Source of the DNA: Gallionella capsiferriformans ES-2
GTDB lineage: Bacteria > Pseudomonadota > Gammaproteobacteria > Burkholderiales > Gallionellaceae
Assembly (NCBI RefSeq): GCF_000145255.1
Contig: NC_014394.1
Coordinates: forward strand, 186,001 to 250,000
DNA length: 64,000 nt
Reading direction: 5' to 3'
Positions 51,027 through 60,596 of this stretch are shown piece by piece. The translations under genes and the position numbers were made by a program. The stretch's first letter is position 1, and every line of letters begins with the position of its first letter. Below the pieces are notes generated by a model that made no database searches, had not been told where the DNA came from, and saw nothing but the letters and a program-made list of their open reading frames with translations.

Positions 51027-52267
51027 ATTTTCAAATCCTTTTGATGATTTTTGACCAGATTTTCTATTGCGTCTTTGCGCGCATGCGCCACAGCGGCTGG
51101 AATTGTACCTTTATCCTGACACAATCGCGCAATCTCGCCTAGATTGACCGCGCGGGCAGCGCTGAGTAATTGCAGTAAATAAGCGGCTTGCGGATACAAA
51201 CTCTGCTCAAATCCTAAGCGCCCACGCGCATCAGATGCACAGGCTTGCAGCAATTGGCTAAAGCGCTCCGGCCTGCGCCAGGCGTCGCTCGACTGGAATA
51301 ACTTGATGATGGTGTCGCTGCGTAATTCTGACGCCCGATGTATGTCGCCGTGAAAGCGTGCCGCCAGCAGCGCCAGATCGCGGCATTCACCCGTTGCCCT
51401 GATGCGTTCTGACAGCGTTTTTACCAGCGCGACGCTGCGCAGCTCATGGCCTAGGTGTCGCGGCAGCATGTCGGGCGCAGTGGTGGCTTTGCCAAGATCG
51501 TGGGTGAGCGCCGCATAACGCACCTCGAGCGCATAATCATGCTGCGCCGCATCCTCAATGACCATCAGGGTGTGCAGGCCGCAGTCGATTTCCGGATGAT
51601 ATTTTGCCACCTGCGGGATGCCGAACAGGGCATCGATTTCGGGCATGATTTTAGCCAGCGCACCGCAATCCCTCAGCGTGGTAAAAAACCGTGCAGGGGT
51701 CTGCTCCATCAGGGCGCGGGACAGTTCCTGCCAGACGCGTTCGGACACCAGCGCATCGACTTCGCCATTATTCACCATGTCGCACATGAGCGCTTGTGTC
51801 TCGGGTGCGATGTGAAAGCCAAAGCGTGCTGCAAAACGCGCCGCGCGCAGGATGCGTACCGGATCTTCGTTGAAAGCGCTGCTGACATGGCGCAAGATGC
51901 CGGCGCGTAAATCGGTCATGCCCCCGTGCGGGTCGATCAGGTTGCCGGCCGTATCCTGAGCGATGGCATTGACGGTGAAGTCACGCCGCATCAAATCCTG
52001 TTCCAGCGTCACATCGGGTGCGGCATGCACGACAAAGCCCTTGTAGCCGGGCGCAGTTTTGCGCTCGGTGCGGGCTAGCGCATATTCTTCATGGGTTTTC
52101 GGGTGCAAAAATACCGGAAAATCGCGACCGACCGGCTGGTATCCTTGGGCTATCATCGCCTCTGGCGTGCTGCCCACCACCACCCAGTCGTGATCTTTGA
52201 CGGGAAGTCCTAACAGGCGGTCGCGCACCGCGCCGCCGACGCAATAGATTTGCGCGTTAGCGGTCAT
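51023..52267 (-). CDS. cca: CCA-adding enzyme (tRNA nucleotidyltransferase), HD-domain form
   Basis: Adds or repairs the tRNA 3' CCA without template. 414 residues from ATG 52267; the longer frame would run deep into slt. Nucleotidyltransferase motif CVGGAVRDRLLGLPVKDHDWVVV is cut here to CVGGAVRDRLLG and DHDW (catalytic DxD). RRDFTVNAIA near 105, RILRAARFAARFG near 145, and an HD phosphohydrolase domain with LTHDLGKATT near 250. Overlaps slt by 11 bp. Confidence 0.95.
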   Translation of the reverse strand: MTANAQIYCVGGAVRDRLLGLPVKDHDWVVVGSTPEAMIAQGYQPVGRDFPVFLHPKTHEEYALARTERKTAPGYKGFVVHAAPDVTLEQDLMRRDFTVNAIAQDTAGNLIDPHGGMTDLRAGILRHVSSAFNEDPVRILRAARFAARFGFHIAPETQALMCDMVNNGEVDALVSERVWQELSRALMEQTPARFFTTLRDCGALAKIMPEIDALFGIPQVAKYHPEIDCGLHTLMVIEDAAQHDYALEVRYAALTHDLGKATTAPDMLPRHLGHELRSVALVKTLSERIRATGECRDLALLAARFHGDIHRASELRSDTIIKLFQSSDAWRRPERFSQLLQACASDARGRLGFEQSLYPQAAYLLQLLSAARAVNLGEIARLCQDKGTIPAAVAHARKDAIENLVKNHQKDLKI

Positions 52268-54206
52268 TGCTGCCGCCGGGCGATTTGTCGTCGGTGAGCG
52301 GTATATCCCCCGTTCTTGCCGCAATGGTGCCAATGCGCGCCTTGAGTGAACGCGGCGGGGCACCAAACTGCCGTGCGTAATACACTGTGTTGCTCATCAC
52401 TTTTTTGACATAGTCGCGCGTTTCATCGAACGGGATGCTCTCGGCGTAAATCGCACCTTCCAGCGGTTTATCCGAGCGCCAGCGACGGGCCCGGCCCGGC
52501 CCCGCGTTGTAAGCAGCTGATGCCAGCACCGGACTGTCATCGAGGGAGGAGAGCATATTCTTCATATAATAGGTGCCCAGCATCAGATTGGTGTCGAGCT
52601 GGTGCAGCAGCGATTCGCGATAGTCCTTCAAACCCAGTTTTTTGGCGATCCAGCGTGCGGTGCTCGGCATGACCTGCATCAGTCCGGAGGCGCCAACCCC
52701 CGATTTAGCTGAGGTTACGAAGCGACTTTCCTGACGCATCAGCCCGTACACCCAGGCTTCTTCGAGACCGTTTTCCTGCAGATGTTCGCGCATCGCAGTG
52801 CGGTAGGGGGCTAGATAGCGCAGGCTAAAATCATGCACGAGCACAGTTTTGTCGGCTGTATTGATCGCGCGATCATACATTTCGTGGCGTTTGGCGATTT
52901 CGGCTGCCGTGATGAGTTCGTGATCGTTGAAATTGCGTATGAGCCAGTTCCATTCGCGCATTGCATCGGTGCGCAGATCCATTTTATACATCGCAATCGC
53001 GCGCTTGATGCCGGGCAATTGTTCCATGGCCGTTAACTCGCGGGTGCCGGGCTGATAGCTCGATGGCGTCGCACTGAGCACGGGTGTGTCGCCTAGCTCT
53101 TCGGCGGACAGCTGACCGTAAAAAGTGTGCTCCGCACTGAGTGGCAGGAAAATTTTCAGGGCTTCATCGCGGTGTCCGGTTGCCTGCAGGGCGCGGGCGC
53201 TCCAGTAGCGCCATGCTGATTCGCTGCGTTGAGGCTCGGTCATGGCGTTAACGCCGGCCAGCACTTCCGGCCAGTCCTGAACTCGCAGGGCGGCGCGTAC
53301 CCGCCAGGCGGCTTGTTGATCGGTGAGCTGGCTGCTGCCGGCTTGCTTGAACCACTTTCGGGCGCGCGGATCCTGCTTGCGAGCGGCTTCAAAGGCTAGC
53401 CAGCCTAAAAAATATTGCTGTTCGGCGTCAGAAAAATGGGCGGACAGATGGCCCCAGCGATCCGCTGCCAGATCGGGGGATAGCCGCGCCAGTCGTTGCA
53501 GCGCGAACAGAGCAACCGCGCGCTGGCCCAGGCTTGCGTTATCCAGTGTCTGTTTGTCCAGATACCGACCCGGATTGTCCATTGCGCGATCGAGTGCGCC
53601 GGAGGGAATTGCGCGGCTGCCGGTCAGGTGTTCGGCCAGGTTTTTCGCCTGCGACACATTACCCGCTTGCAGGGCTTTGTGCATGCGCTGCCAGATATCC
53701 TGCTGGCTGATTACGCCGGAGGATATGGCCGCATCAAACAGCACCGTGCAGTTCGATGGTTGGTCCTTAGCGTTTAGCCATAGGCTGCGCACATCGGATA
53801 AAAGTTCGCGGGTTTTTATGCGCGATTGCAAGGTATAACAGGCCAATTCAGTGTCTTCTGCGATCAGACGCGGCCGTTCACGTTCGAACAATTCCCATTG
53901 CTGTTTTTTGGCCAGACTTTTCAGCCATTCGGAACGCATTTTATCGATCATCGGCGTATCGTCCGGGCGCGCCAGATAGGCGCTGATCTCGCTGATATCG
54001 GCGGTATCGAGCTTCATTCTCAGCTGATAATAAGCGGTATACACTTCCAGCGGCGTATTGCGCAGTCGCTGCGAGAATGTCGCCAGTTTTGCAGCGTCGC
54101 CCGAGCGGAAGGCATCTCGTGCGGCGAGAAAATCGTCGTCCTGTGCGGCTTCTGCGTTGAAAGTAATCAGAGACAGGAGTAGAAAAAGAAATTTTATAAG
54201 GGACAT
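52257..54206 (-). CDS. slt: Soluble lytic murein transglycosylase
   Basis: Periplasmic enzyme cleaving the MurNAc-GlcNAc bond with 1,6-anhydro product. 649 residues from ATG 54206, which gives a good signal peptide (MSLIKFLFLLLSLITF, ending AEAA); ATG 54242 would add 12 residues. An alpha-superhelical U/L region fills about 25-450. The C-terminal SLT domain has the catalytic Glu in GLMRQESRFV near 495 and SGLMQVMPSTARWIAKKLG, AAYNAGPGRARRW. Followed by the overlapping cca. Confidence 0.94.
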   Translation of the reverse strand: MSLIKFLFLLLSLITFNAEAAQDDDFLAARDAFRSGDAAKLATFSQRLRNTPLEVYTAYYQLRMKLDTADISEISAYLARPDDTPMIDKMRSEWLKSLAKKQQWELFERERPRLIAEDTELACYTLQSRIKTRELLSDVRSLWLNAKDQPSNCTVLFDAAISSGVISQQDIWQRMHKALQAGNVSQAKNLAEHLTGSRAIPSGALDRAMDNPGRYLDKQTLDNASLGQRAVALFALQRLARLSPDLAADRWGHLSAHFSDAEQQYFLGWLAFEAARKQDPRARKWFKQAGSSQLTDQQAAWRVRAALRVQDWPEVLAGVNAMTEPQRSESAWRYWSARALQATGHRDEALKIFLPLSAEHTFYGQLSAEELGDTPVLSATPSSYQPGTRELTAMEQLPGIKRAIAMYKMDLRTDAMREWNWLIRNFNDHELITAAEIAKRHEMYDRAINTADKTVLVHDFSLRYLAPYRTAMREHLQENGLEEAWVYGLMRQESRFVTSAKSGVGASGLMQVMPSTARWIAKKLGLKDYRESLLHQLDTNLMLGTYYMKNMLSSLDDSPVLASAAYNAGPGRARRWRSDKPLEGAIYAESIPFDETRDYVKKVMSNTVYYARQFGAPPRSLKARIGTIAARTGDIPLTDDKSPGGSNDR

Positions 54207-54373
54207 CAGGACGGGCTGGCTAACTAAACTGTTGATAAGCATACCATAACGATGACAAACGCAGGCCTGTGCTGCGGTGCAATTTCATCCGTGGACGGCA
54301 GGTTTTGAGTTTTAAGGCTGGCGAATTTTTTTTAGCGGTCTGTATAATCGACGGTTTTTCGGGAGACTAGGTC

Positions 54374-55276
54374 ATGTGGTTTAAAAATATCTTTATCTAT
54401 CGCCTGCCTGTCGACTGTGCGATCACGGCCGCTGCCTTGCAGGAAAAACTGGCACTAAAACCGCTGCTGCCGTGTAGCGGGCTCGATAAGCAAAGCCGTG
54501 GCTGGGTATCGTGCCGTGGCGACGACCGCCTGGTACATGCCGCTAACGGGCAAATATTATTTGCATTGGGTGTCGAGCAAAAGCTGCTTCCTGCGACCAT
54601 CATCACGCGTTTCGCCAAGGAGCGCGTCGCCGATATCGAAGCGCAGCAGGGCTATAAAGTCGGGCGCAAAGAGATGAAGGATCTCAAAGAGGCGATCACG
54701 GAAGAATTGTTGCCGCGCGCTTTCGCACTGTTGCGCACAACCTATGCGTGGATCGATACAGCGAACGGCTTTTTAGTGATCGATGCCGCATCCGCTGCTA
54801 AAGCTGAGGAACTGCTTGAATTTTTGAATAAGACGCTCGATGACTTGCCGGTCAAACCGCTGCACACCGAACTCTCGCCGGTCGCCGCGATGACTGACTG
54901 GTTGGCAGGGGAAGCGGCACCGGCAGGATTTACCATCGACCGCGAGCTGGAACTGCGTGCGACCGGCGAGAGCCGCGCCACGGTGCGCTACGCAAATCAC
55001 GCGCTCGAAGGCGACGAGATACTGGCGCATATCGCCGCCGGTAAACGTGCGACCCGTCTGGGGTTGACATGGAATGACCGCGTCTCGTTCGTGCTGACCG
55101 AGCAATTGCAGATCAAGCGACTTGAATTTCTCGATATCATCAAGGAAGAGTCGACGACGCTGGCCGATACGGCCGATGAACTGTTCGAACTCGACTTTAC
55201 GCTGATGACGGGGGAGCTTGCCAAAATGCTGGTCGATCTGACTGACGCCTTGGGCGGCGAAAAATCGAATCAGTAA
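54374..55276 (+). CDS. rdgC: Recombination-associated protein RdgC
   Basis: Nucleoid protein forming a dimeric ring around duplex DNA, limiting RecA access. 300 residues, full length. N-terminal MWFKNIFIYRL, RGWVSC near 42, FAKERVADIEAQQGYKVGRKE near 76 (shown in part as VGRKEMKDLKE), and C-terminal GELAKMLVDLTDALGG, all characteristic. ATG preceded by GGGAGA. Confidence 0.95.
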   Translation: MWFKNIFIYRLPVDCAITAAALQEKLALKPLLPCSGLDKQSRGWVSCRGDDRLVHAANGQILFALGVEQKLLPATIITRFAKERVADIEAQQGYKVGRKEMKDLKEAITEELLPRAFALLRTTYAWIDTANGFLVIDAASAAKAEELLEFLNKTLDDLPVKPLHTELSPVAAMTDWLAGEAAPAGFTIDRELELRATGESRATVRYANHALEGDEILAHIAAGKRATRLGLTWNDRVSFVLTEQLQIKRLEFLDIIKEESTTLADTADELFELDFTLMTGELAKMLVDLTDALGGEKSNQ

Positions 55277-55317
55277 GGGGGAGTGGCGTGCAGTGAAATT
55301 TCGCTGCCCGCCCGCTG

Positions 55318-56034
55318 TTACAAGTAGAGCTGACGTTCACGTTCGGCTTCGGTTGGTTCAAAGCCTGCGGTTTCGTAGTGTTTGAAAATAGCCCGCACCA
55401 CTTCTTGTGGTTCATCGATGAGCTGGATGAGTTCCATATCCTCCGGATGGATGACTTTTTCTTCGATTAGCGCCGTTTTGAACCATTCGATCATGCCGCC
55501 CCAGAATTTGCTGCCGACCAGTATGATCGGGATGCGCCGCGTTTTACCGGTTTGCACCAGGGTGAGCGCTTCCATCAGCTCGTCCAGTGTGCCGAAGCCG
55601 CCGGGCATGACCACGTAGGCGTTGGCGAATTTGACGAACATTACCTTGCGTGCGAAAAAATGCTGGAAAGACTGGCTGATGTTCTGGTACGGATTGTTCG
55701 ATTGTTCGTGCGGCAATTGAATGTTCAGGCCGACGCTGGGGGATTTTCCGTAAAAGGCCCCTTTGTTGGCCGCCTCCATGATGCCCGGGCCGCCGCCTGA
55801 AATAACCGAAAATCCGGCGTCCGACAGCAGTCGGGCAATTTCTTCCGCGAGTTTGTAATAGGGTTGGTCGGGGCGGGTGCGGGCGCTGCCGAAAATGCTG
55901 ACGGCGGGATGGATTTGCGCTAGACGGTCGGTAGCTGAAACGAATTCTGACATAATGCCAAATACGCGCCACGCTTCTTTGGCATCCCAGGCCGCTGGAA
56001 TATCGGATAATGGCAGCTTCGGTGTGTTGTTCAT
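55318..56034 (-). CDS. LOG-family nucleotide phosphoribohydrolase
   Basis: 238 residues, Rossmann-like TIGR00730/LOG family, cleaving ribose 5-phosphate from nucleoside monophosphates (cytokinin activation in plants; bacterial role uncertain). Motifs GGGPGIMEAANKGAF near 85 and PGGFGTLDELMEALT near 150 carry the catalytic Arg/Glu region. AAGG precedes the ATG. Divergent from polA with 22 bp between the starts. Confidence 0.88.
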   Translation of the reverse strand: MNNTPKLPLSDIPAAWDAKEAWRVFGIMSEFVSATDRLAQIHPAVSIFGSARTRPDQPYYKLAEEIARLLSDAGFSVISGGGPGIMEAANKGAFYGKSPSVGLNIQLPHEQSNNPYQNISQSFQHFFARKVMFVKFANAYVVMPGGFGTLDELMEALTLVQTGKTRRIPIILVGSKFWGGMIEWFKTALIEEKVIHPEDMELIQLIDEPQEVVRAIFKHYETAGFEPTEAERERQLYL

Positions 56035-56056
56035 GTCAGTACCTTGAAAATATAAA

Positions 56057-58780
56057 ATGTCTACAAAAACTTTGCTTCTGGTGGACGGATCGTCCTTTCT
56101 TTACCGCGCTTTTCACGCTATTCCTGAGATGCGCAATCAGCACGGCGAACCGACCAATGCGATCTACGGCGTGCACAACATGCTGCGCCGCCTGCGTCAG
56201 GATTTTCCTGCCGATTATAGCCTGTGCGTATTTGACGCAAAAGGTAAAACCTTTCGCGACGACCTGTATCCGCAATATAAAGCCAATCGTCCTTCCATGC
56301 CTGCTGATTTGGTGGCGCAAATCGAACCACTGCACCAGTTGATTGCCGCATCGGGTTGGAAAATTGCCATGGTGGAGGGCGTGGAGGCAGACGATGTGAT
56401 CGGCACGCTGGCGCGCCAGGCCTCTCGGGACGGCGTGCGCTGCATTGTCGCGACGGGAGATAAAGATCTGGCGCAGCTGGTTGACGAGCATGTCACTTTG
56501 ATCAACACCATGAACAATGAAACGCTGGATATGGCCGGTGTGAAGGCGAAGTTCGGCGTGCCGCCCGAGTTGATCGTGGACTATCTGGCGTTGATGGGCG
56601 ATACGGTGGATAACGTGCCAGGCGTTGAAAAGGTGGGTCCCAAAACGGCCGTTAAATGGTTGTTGCAACACGGCTCGCTCGATAACCTGATGCGAAATGC
56701 CGACACAATCAGCGGGGTGGTGGGTGCGAATCTGCGCAATGCGCTGGAGTGGCTCCCGCAGGCGCGGCAGCTTGTTACGGTGAAATGCGATGTGCCCGAC
56801 TTGCCCCTGTACGCTGAGCTGGTCGCGCCAACGCCGGACAAGGCGGCGTTAAGGCAGCTGTTTGAGCGTCTTAATTTTAAAACCTGGTTGCGCGAATTGA
56901 ATGCGGCGACGGAGGTGGCGAAGGCGCCCGAACAGGCAGAGGTGTCGGCCGTGCCTGAGCTTGTCAGCACCGCGCAGGTGCAGTATCAAAAAATTCTCAC
57001 CGGTGAGCAGCTCGACGCTTGGCTCGCTCGCCTGCTTGCCGCCGATCTGGTCTGTCTCGACACCGAAACCACGGGGCTTGATGTGATGGATGCACGCTTG
57101 GTCGGGATGTCCTTTGCGATCACGCCGCACGAGGCCGCTTACCTGCCTCTGGCGCACCGGTATCCCGGGGTGCCGGATCAGTTGGATCTGGATGCAACGC
57201 TTGCCCGTCTGCGTCCTTGGCTTGAGAGCGAGCAGCACAAGAAGCTTGGGCAAAACCTAAAATACGATAAGCACATTTTCGCCAATCACGGCATTGCGCT
57301 GCGCGGGATATCTGACGATACGCTGCTCGAATCTTATGTGCTGGAGAGCCATAAATCGCACGACATGGATAGTCTGGCCTTGCGCCATCTCGGGGTTAAA
57401 ACGATCAGTTACGAAGAGGTGGCGGGTCGTGGCGCCAAACAGATTTGTTTTGATCAGGTCGATCTGGATATTGCGACCCGCTATGCCGCAGAGGACGCTG
57501 ACATCACCTTGCAGTTGCATCAGTCGCTGGCGCCAGAAATCACAGGGAAAACCGGTTTGCAGCATGTGTACCGCGACATCGAGCTGCCGGCGATGCAGGT
57601 GTTGTTCGTGATGGAGCGCAACGGCGTTTTGCTCGATGCCAATTTGCTGCATGTACAAAGTCATGAGCTGGGGGTGAAACTGATCGCACTGGAAGCGCGT
57701 GCCCACGAGGCCGCAGAGCAGCCGTTCAATTTGAACTCGCCCAAGCAGATACAGGAAATTTTGTTCGATAAATTAAAGTTGCCGGTGAAGAAGAAAACGC
57801 CGAGCGGCGCGCCGTCCACCGACGAAGAGGTGTTGCAGGAACTGGCGCTGGACTACCCGCTGCCGAAAATATTGCTCGAGTATCGCGGGATGGCGAAACT
57901 CAAATCCACCTATACCGACAAACTGCCGAAGATGGTCAATCGCGCCACGGGCCGCGTGCACACCAGTTATTCTCAGGCAGTCGCGGTAACCGGACGGCTC
58001 GCCTCCAGCGATCCTAATCTGCAGAATATTCCGATCAGAAGTGCAGAGGGGCGACGTATCCGCGAAGCGTTCATTGCGCCATCCGGTAGTTGCATCGTGG
58101 CGGCCGATTACTCGCAAATCGAGCTGCGCATCATGGCGCACTTGTCGGGGGATGCGGGTTTGCTGCAGGCTTTTGCGAAGAATGAAGACGTGCATCGCGC
58201 AACGGCCGCTGAAATCTTTATGACGACGCCAGTTGATGTGACGACCGAGCAGCGGCGCTATGCGAAAGTCATCAACTTTGGCCTGATCTACGGCATGTCC
58301 GCTTTCGGGCTGGCGAAACAGTTGGGAATTGAGCGGGGCGCTGCGCAGGCTTATATCGCGCGTTACTTCGCACGCTATCCCGGGGTGCGCGACTATATGG
58401 ACAGCACGCGCGAACAGGCGAAGCAGCAAGGCTATGTCGAGACGGTGTTCGGTCGCAGGTTATGGCTGCCTGAAATCAACAGCAGCAATGCGATGAAGCG
58501 TCAGGGGGCTGAGCGCGCCGCGATCAATGCGCCTATGCAGGGGACGGCGGCCGACTTGATCAAACTTGCGATGATACAAGTGCAGGGCTGGCTGGAGACG
58601 GAAAAACTCAAGACACGTCTGATCATGCAGGTGCACGATGAACTGGTACTTGAGGTGCCGGATGACGAGTTGTCGCTGATTAAAGCATCGCTGCCCGGCC
58701 TGATGTGCCATGTTGCCAATCTCAACGTGCCGCTGCTGGTGGAGGTAGGTTCCGGCAAAAACTGGGACGTGGCGCACTGA
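56057..58780 (+). CDS. polA: DNA polymerase I
   Basis: Repair and Okazaki-fragment polymerase. 907 residues with all three domains: 5' nuclease (LLLVDGSSFLYRAFHA at 6-21; VATGDKDLAQLVD near 134), 3'-5' exonuclease with intact DxE in CLDTETTGLDVMDARLVG near 335, and polymerase motif A VAADYSQIELRIMAH near 682, the O-helix RRYAKVINFGLIYGMSAFG near 734, and motif C MQVHDELVLEVPDDE near 857. Proofreading residues are present, so it is a full E. coli-type enzyme. Confidence 0.97.
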   Translation: MSTKTLLLVDGSSFLYRAFHAIPEMRNQHGEPTNAIYGVHNMLRRLRQDFPADYSLCVFDAKGKTFRDDLYPQYKANRPSMPADLVAQIEPLHQLIAASGWKIAMVEGVEADDVIGTLARQASRDGVRCIVATGDKDLAQLVDEHVTLINTMNNETLDMAGVKAKFGVPPELIVDYLALMGDTVDNVPGVEKVGPKTAVKWLLQHGSLDNLMRNADTISGVVGANLRNALEWLPQARQLVTVKCDVPDLPLYAELVAPTPDKAALRQLFERLNFKTWLRELNAATEVAKAPEQAEVSAVPELVSTAQVQYQKILTGEQLDAWLARLLAADLVCLDTETTGLDVMDARLVGMSFAITPHEAAYLPLAHRYPGVPDQLDLDATLARLRPWLESEQHKKLGQNLKYDKHIFANHGIALRGISDDTLLESYVLESHKSHDMDSLALRHLGVKTISYEEVAGRGAKQICFDQVDLDIATRYAAEDADITLQLHQSLAPEITGKTGLQHVYRDIELPAMQVLFVMERNGVLLDANLLHVQSHELGVKLIALEARAHEAAEQPFNLNSPKQIQEILFDKLKLPVKKKTPSGAPSTDEEVLQELALDYPLPKILLEYRGMAKLKSTYTDKLPKMVNRATGRVHTSYSQAVAVTGRLASSDPNLQNIPIRSAEGRRIREAFIAPSGSCIVAADYSQIELRIMAHLSGDAGLLQAFAKNEDVHRATAAEIFMTTPVDVTTEQRRYAKVINFGLIYGMSAFGLAKQLGIERGAAQAYIARYFARYPGVRDYMDSTREQAKQQGYVETVFGRRLWLPEINSSNAMKRQGAERAAINAPMQGTAADLIKLAMIQVQGWLETEKLKTRLIMQVHDELVLEVPDDELSLIKASLPGLMCHVANLNVPLLVEVGSGKNWDVAH

Positions 58781-58789
58781 GCGCTTCGC

Positions 58790-58818
58790 TTGTTCAATAG
58801 TGGCGTGTCACCTATAAT
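58790..58818 (+). promoter_or_regulatory. Promoter for the glycan gene cluster
   Basis: TTGTTC (58790-58795), 17 bp spacer, TATAAT (58813-58818). Perfect -10, located in the 89-bp gap after polA and 52 bp before the TTG start of the GT9 gene. Confidence 0.65.
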
Positions 58819-58869
58819 CTGGCAGCCTTAGGTCTTTGGGGGGCATGACCTTAATAACTGGATTTTTCT

Positions 58870-60093
58870 TTGGATATCAATTTTCAGCGCGCAGTTGATC
58901 GTCTTGCCGGGGTGCCGATCTGTGCGCTGCTCTCAGGATACGATCGTTTCCGTAATTTTCTGTTTGGCGCGCCCGCGCAAGCGGCTATCCCTCGGCGTAT
59001 CCTGATTATATTGCTCTCCGAAATGGGCAGTCTGGTGTTGGCTCATGCCATGTTCGCCCAGTTGAAGCGGCAATATCCCGATGCGGCATTGCATGTGATG
59101 CTGTTCAAAAAGAATCGCGAAGTGCTCGATTTGCTGGGCGTTGTGCCTGAGGCCAATGTGCTGACCATCGATGATCGCACGCTGACTCAGTTTCTCCCGG
59201 ATATATGGCGTGCTATCCGGTTGATGCGCGCCCTTAAATTCGATGTAGTGATCGACTGCGAACTGTTTACGCGCGTGAGCAGTATTTTTGCCTATCTGTC
59301 CGCAGCCCCCGTGCGCGTGGGGTTTTCTCGTCACACGCAAGAGGGACTGTATCGCGGCACGTTCATCAATCGTCCTGTGATGTACAACCCTTACCGCCAT
59401 TTGTCTGAGCAGTTTTTGACGATGGTCGCAGCGATCGGCTCTGCCAGCGTGCCTAAAGGAAAATCCGCGCCGGTATTGCGTGTTGAGCGCCCACCCCAAC
59501 TGGTGTTTCGCGACGGCGAACTGGAGGAGGTCGCCTCCGCCCTGTATGCCGATTTTCCGGCAATTTCCGGCAAAAAACTTGTACTGGTGTATCCGAGTGG
59601 CGGCATTTTGCCGATCCGCGCCTGGCCGCCTGAGAGTTATAAGCTGCTTTGCGTGAGTCTGCTGGCGGACGGTTATGCGGTCGGGTTGATCGGCATGAAA
59701 GACGATGCGCCGCTGGCGCAAGAAATCGTAGAGTACGCTCAGAGTCAATATTGCGTCGATCTGACGGGCTACACCAGAACGGTGCGGCATTTATTGTGCG
59801 TGTTCCAGTATGCGTCACTCTTGGTGACCAACGACGGCGGCCCGGGCCAGTTTGCCGCCCTGACCCGCTTGCCGACGCTGGTGTTCTTCGGGCCGGAAAC
59901 GCCTGCGCTGTATAGCCCGTTGACCGACAATATTCATTGCCTGTATTCGTCCTGGTCTTGCTCGCCTTGTCTGACGGCCTACAACCATCGTTTATCGCCT
60001 TGCGATGGCGACAATCAATGTCTTAAACAAATTACCCCTGAACAGGTATTGAGCAAGTCGCGTGAATTGCTCAGCGTGGACAATACCGTATGA
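58870..60093 (+). CDS. Glycosyltransferase family 9 (heptosyltransferase-like)
   Basis: 407 residues, start is TTG at 58870 (no in-frame ATG until well inside the fold), with weak GGA upstream. ILIILLSEMGSLVLAHAMF near 45 is the N-terminal GT9 nucleotide-sugar fold; LVTNDGGPGQFAALTRLPTLVFFG near 318 (key part NDGGPGQFAAL) is the C-terminal donor-binding motif. Transfers a sugar, likely to an LPS core or other envelope glycan. A 17-codon ATG frame at 58845 overlaps the start in another frame. Overlaps gtrA by 4 bp. Confidence 0.83.
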   Translation: MDINFQRAVDRLAGVPICALLSGYDRFRNFLFGAPAQAAIPRRILIILLSEMGSLVLAHAMFAQLKRQYPDAALHVMLFKKNREVLDLLGVVPEANVLTIDDRTLTQFLPDIWRAIRLMRALKFDVVIDCELFTRVSSIFAYLSAAPVRVGFSRHTQEGLYRGTFINRPVMYNPYRHLSEQFLTMVAAIGSASVPKGKSAPVLRVERPPQLVFRDGELEEVASALYADFPAISGKKLVLVYPSGGILPIRAWPPESYKLLCVSLLADGYAVGLIGMKDDAPLAQEIVEYAQSQYCVDLTGYTRTVRHLLCVFQYASLLVTNDGGPGQFAALTRLPTLVFFGPETPALYSPLTDNIHCLYSSWSCSPCLTAYNHRLSPCDGDNQCLKQITPEQVLSKSRELLSVDNTV

Positions 60094-60596
60094 AATCGGC
60101 TCTCAATCTGAGCATCTCTATTCCCTCGTTGCTGCGCCGGATTTTTTCGCGGCGCTTTTTGAAATTCGGCACGGTCGGCGCCTCCGGTACGGTTGTCAAT
60201 ATCGGCGTGTTGTATCTGGCGCAGGAACATCTGTTTAACACGGTGCAGCACGTCGAGCTCAAACTGAATCTATCGCTCGCCGTGGCAATTTTGCTGGCGA
60301 CACTGAATAATTTTTTCTGGAACCGATTGTGGACCTGGTCGGATCGTACGCAACAGCATCACCGTTCCTGGTTGTCGCAGTTCGGTCAATATACGCTGGC
60401 CTGCTGGCTCAGCATCGCGTTGCAAGTGCTGTTCACCAATTTGCTGGCACCGCATTTTTATTACCAGTTTGCAAATTTGATCGCCATCGCTTCAACGAGT
60501 GTGCTCAATTTCGTGCTGAATGATATCTGGACCTTCGGTCGCGTGAAGTTGCTGCCGGCGCGTGCGCCTGCCAAATCTGTCGATGAAGCGCATTAG
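60090..60596 (+). CDS. GtrA-family membrane protein
   Basis: 168 residues with four hydrophobic segments (about 25-50, 62-80, 102-122, 128-150). FLKFGTVGASGTVVNIGVLYL and the end FVLNDIWTFGR are typical of GtrA, proposed flippases of polyprenyl-linked sugars in O-antigen or cell-wall modification. Basic N-terminus (LLRRIFSRR). Overlaps both the GT9 gene (4 bp) and the following transferase gene (14 bp). Confidence 0.88.
   Translation: MKSALNLSISIPSLLRRIFSRRFLKFGTVGASGTVVNIGVLYLAQEHLFNTVQHVELKLNLSLAVAILLATLNNFFWNRLWTWSDRTQQHHRSWLSQFGQYTLACWLSIALQVLFTNLLAPHFYYQFANLIAIASTSVLNFVLNDIWTFGRVKLLPARAPAKSVDEAH

Noticed and set aside
56027..56056. TTGTTC-N18-TATAAA promoter just before polA
   Set aside because: The -10 hexamer ends directly against the polA ATG, so transcription would start inside the coding region; the polA start itself is well supported by LLLVDGSSFLYRAFH. 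Probably chance in AT-rich sequence.
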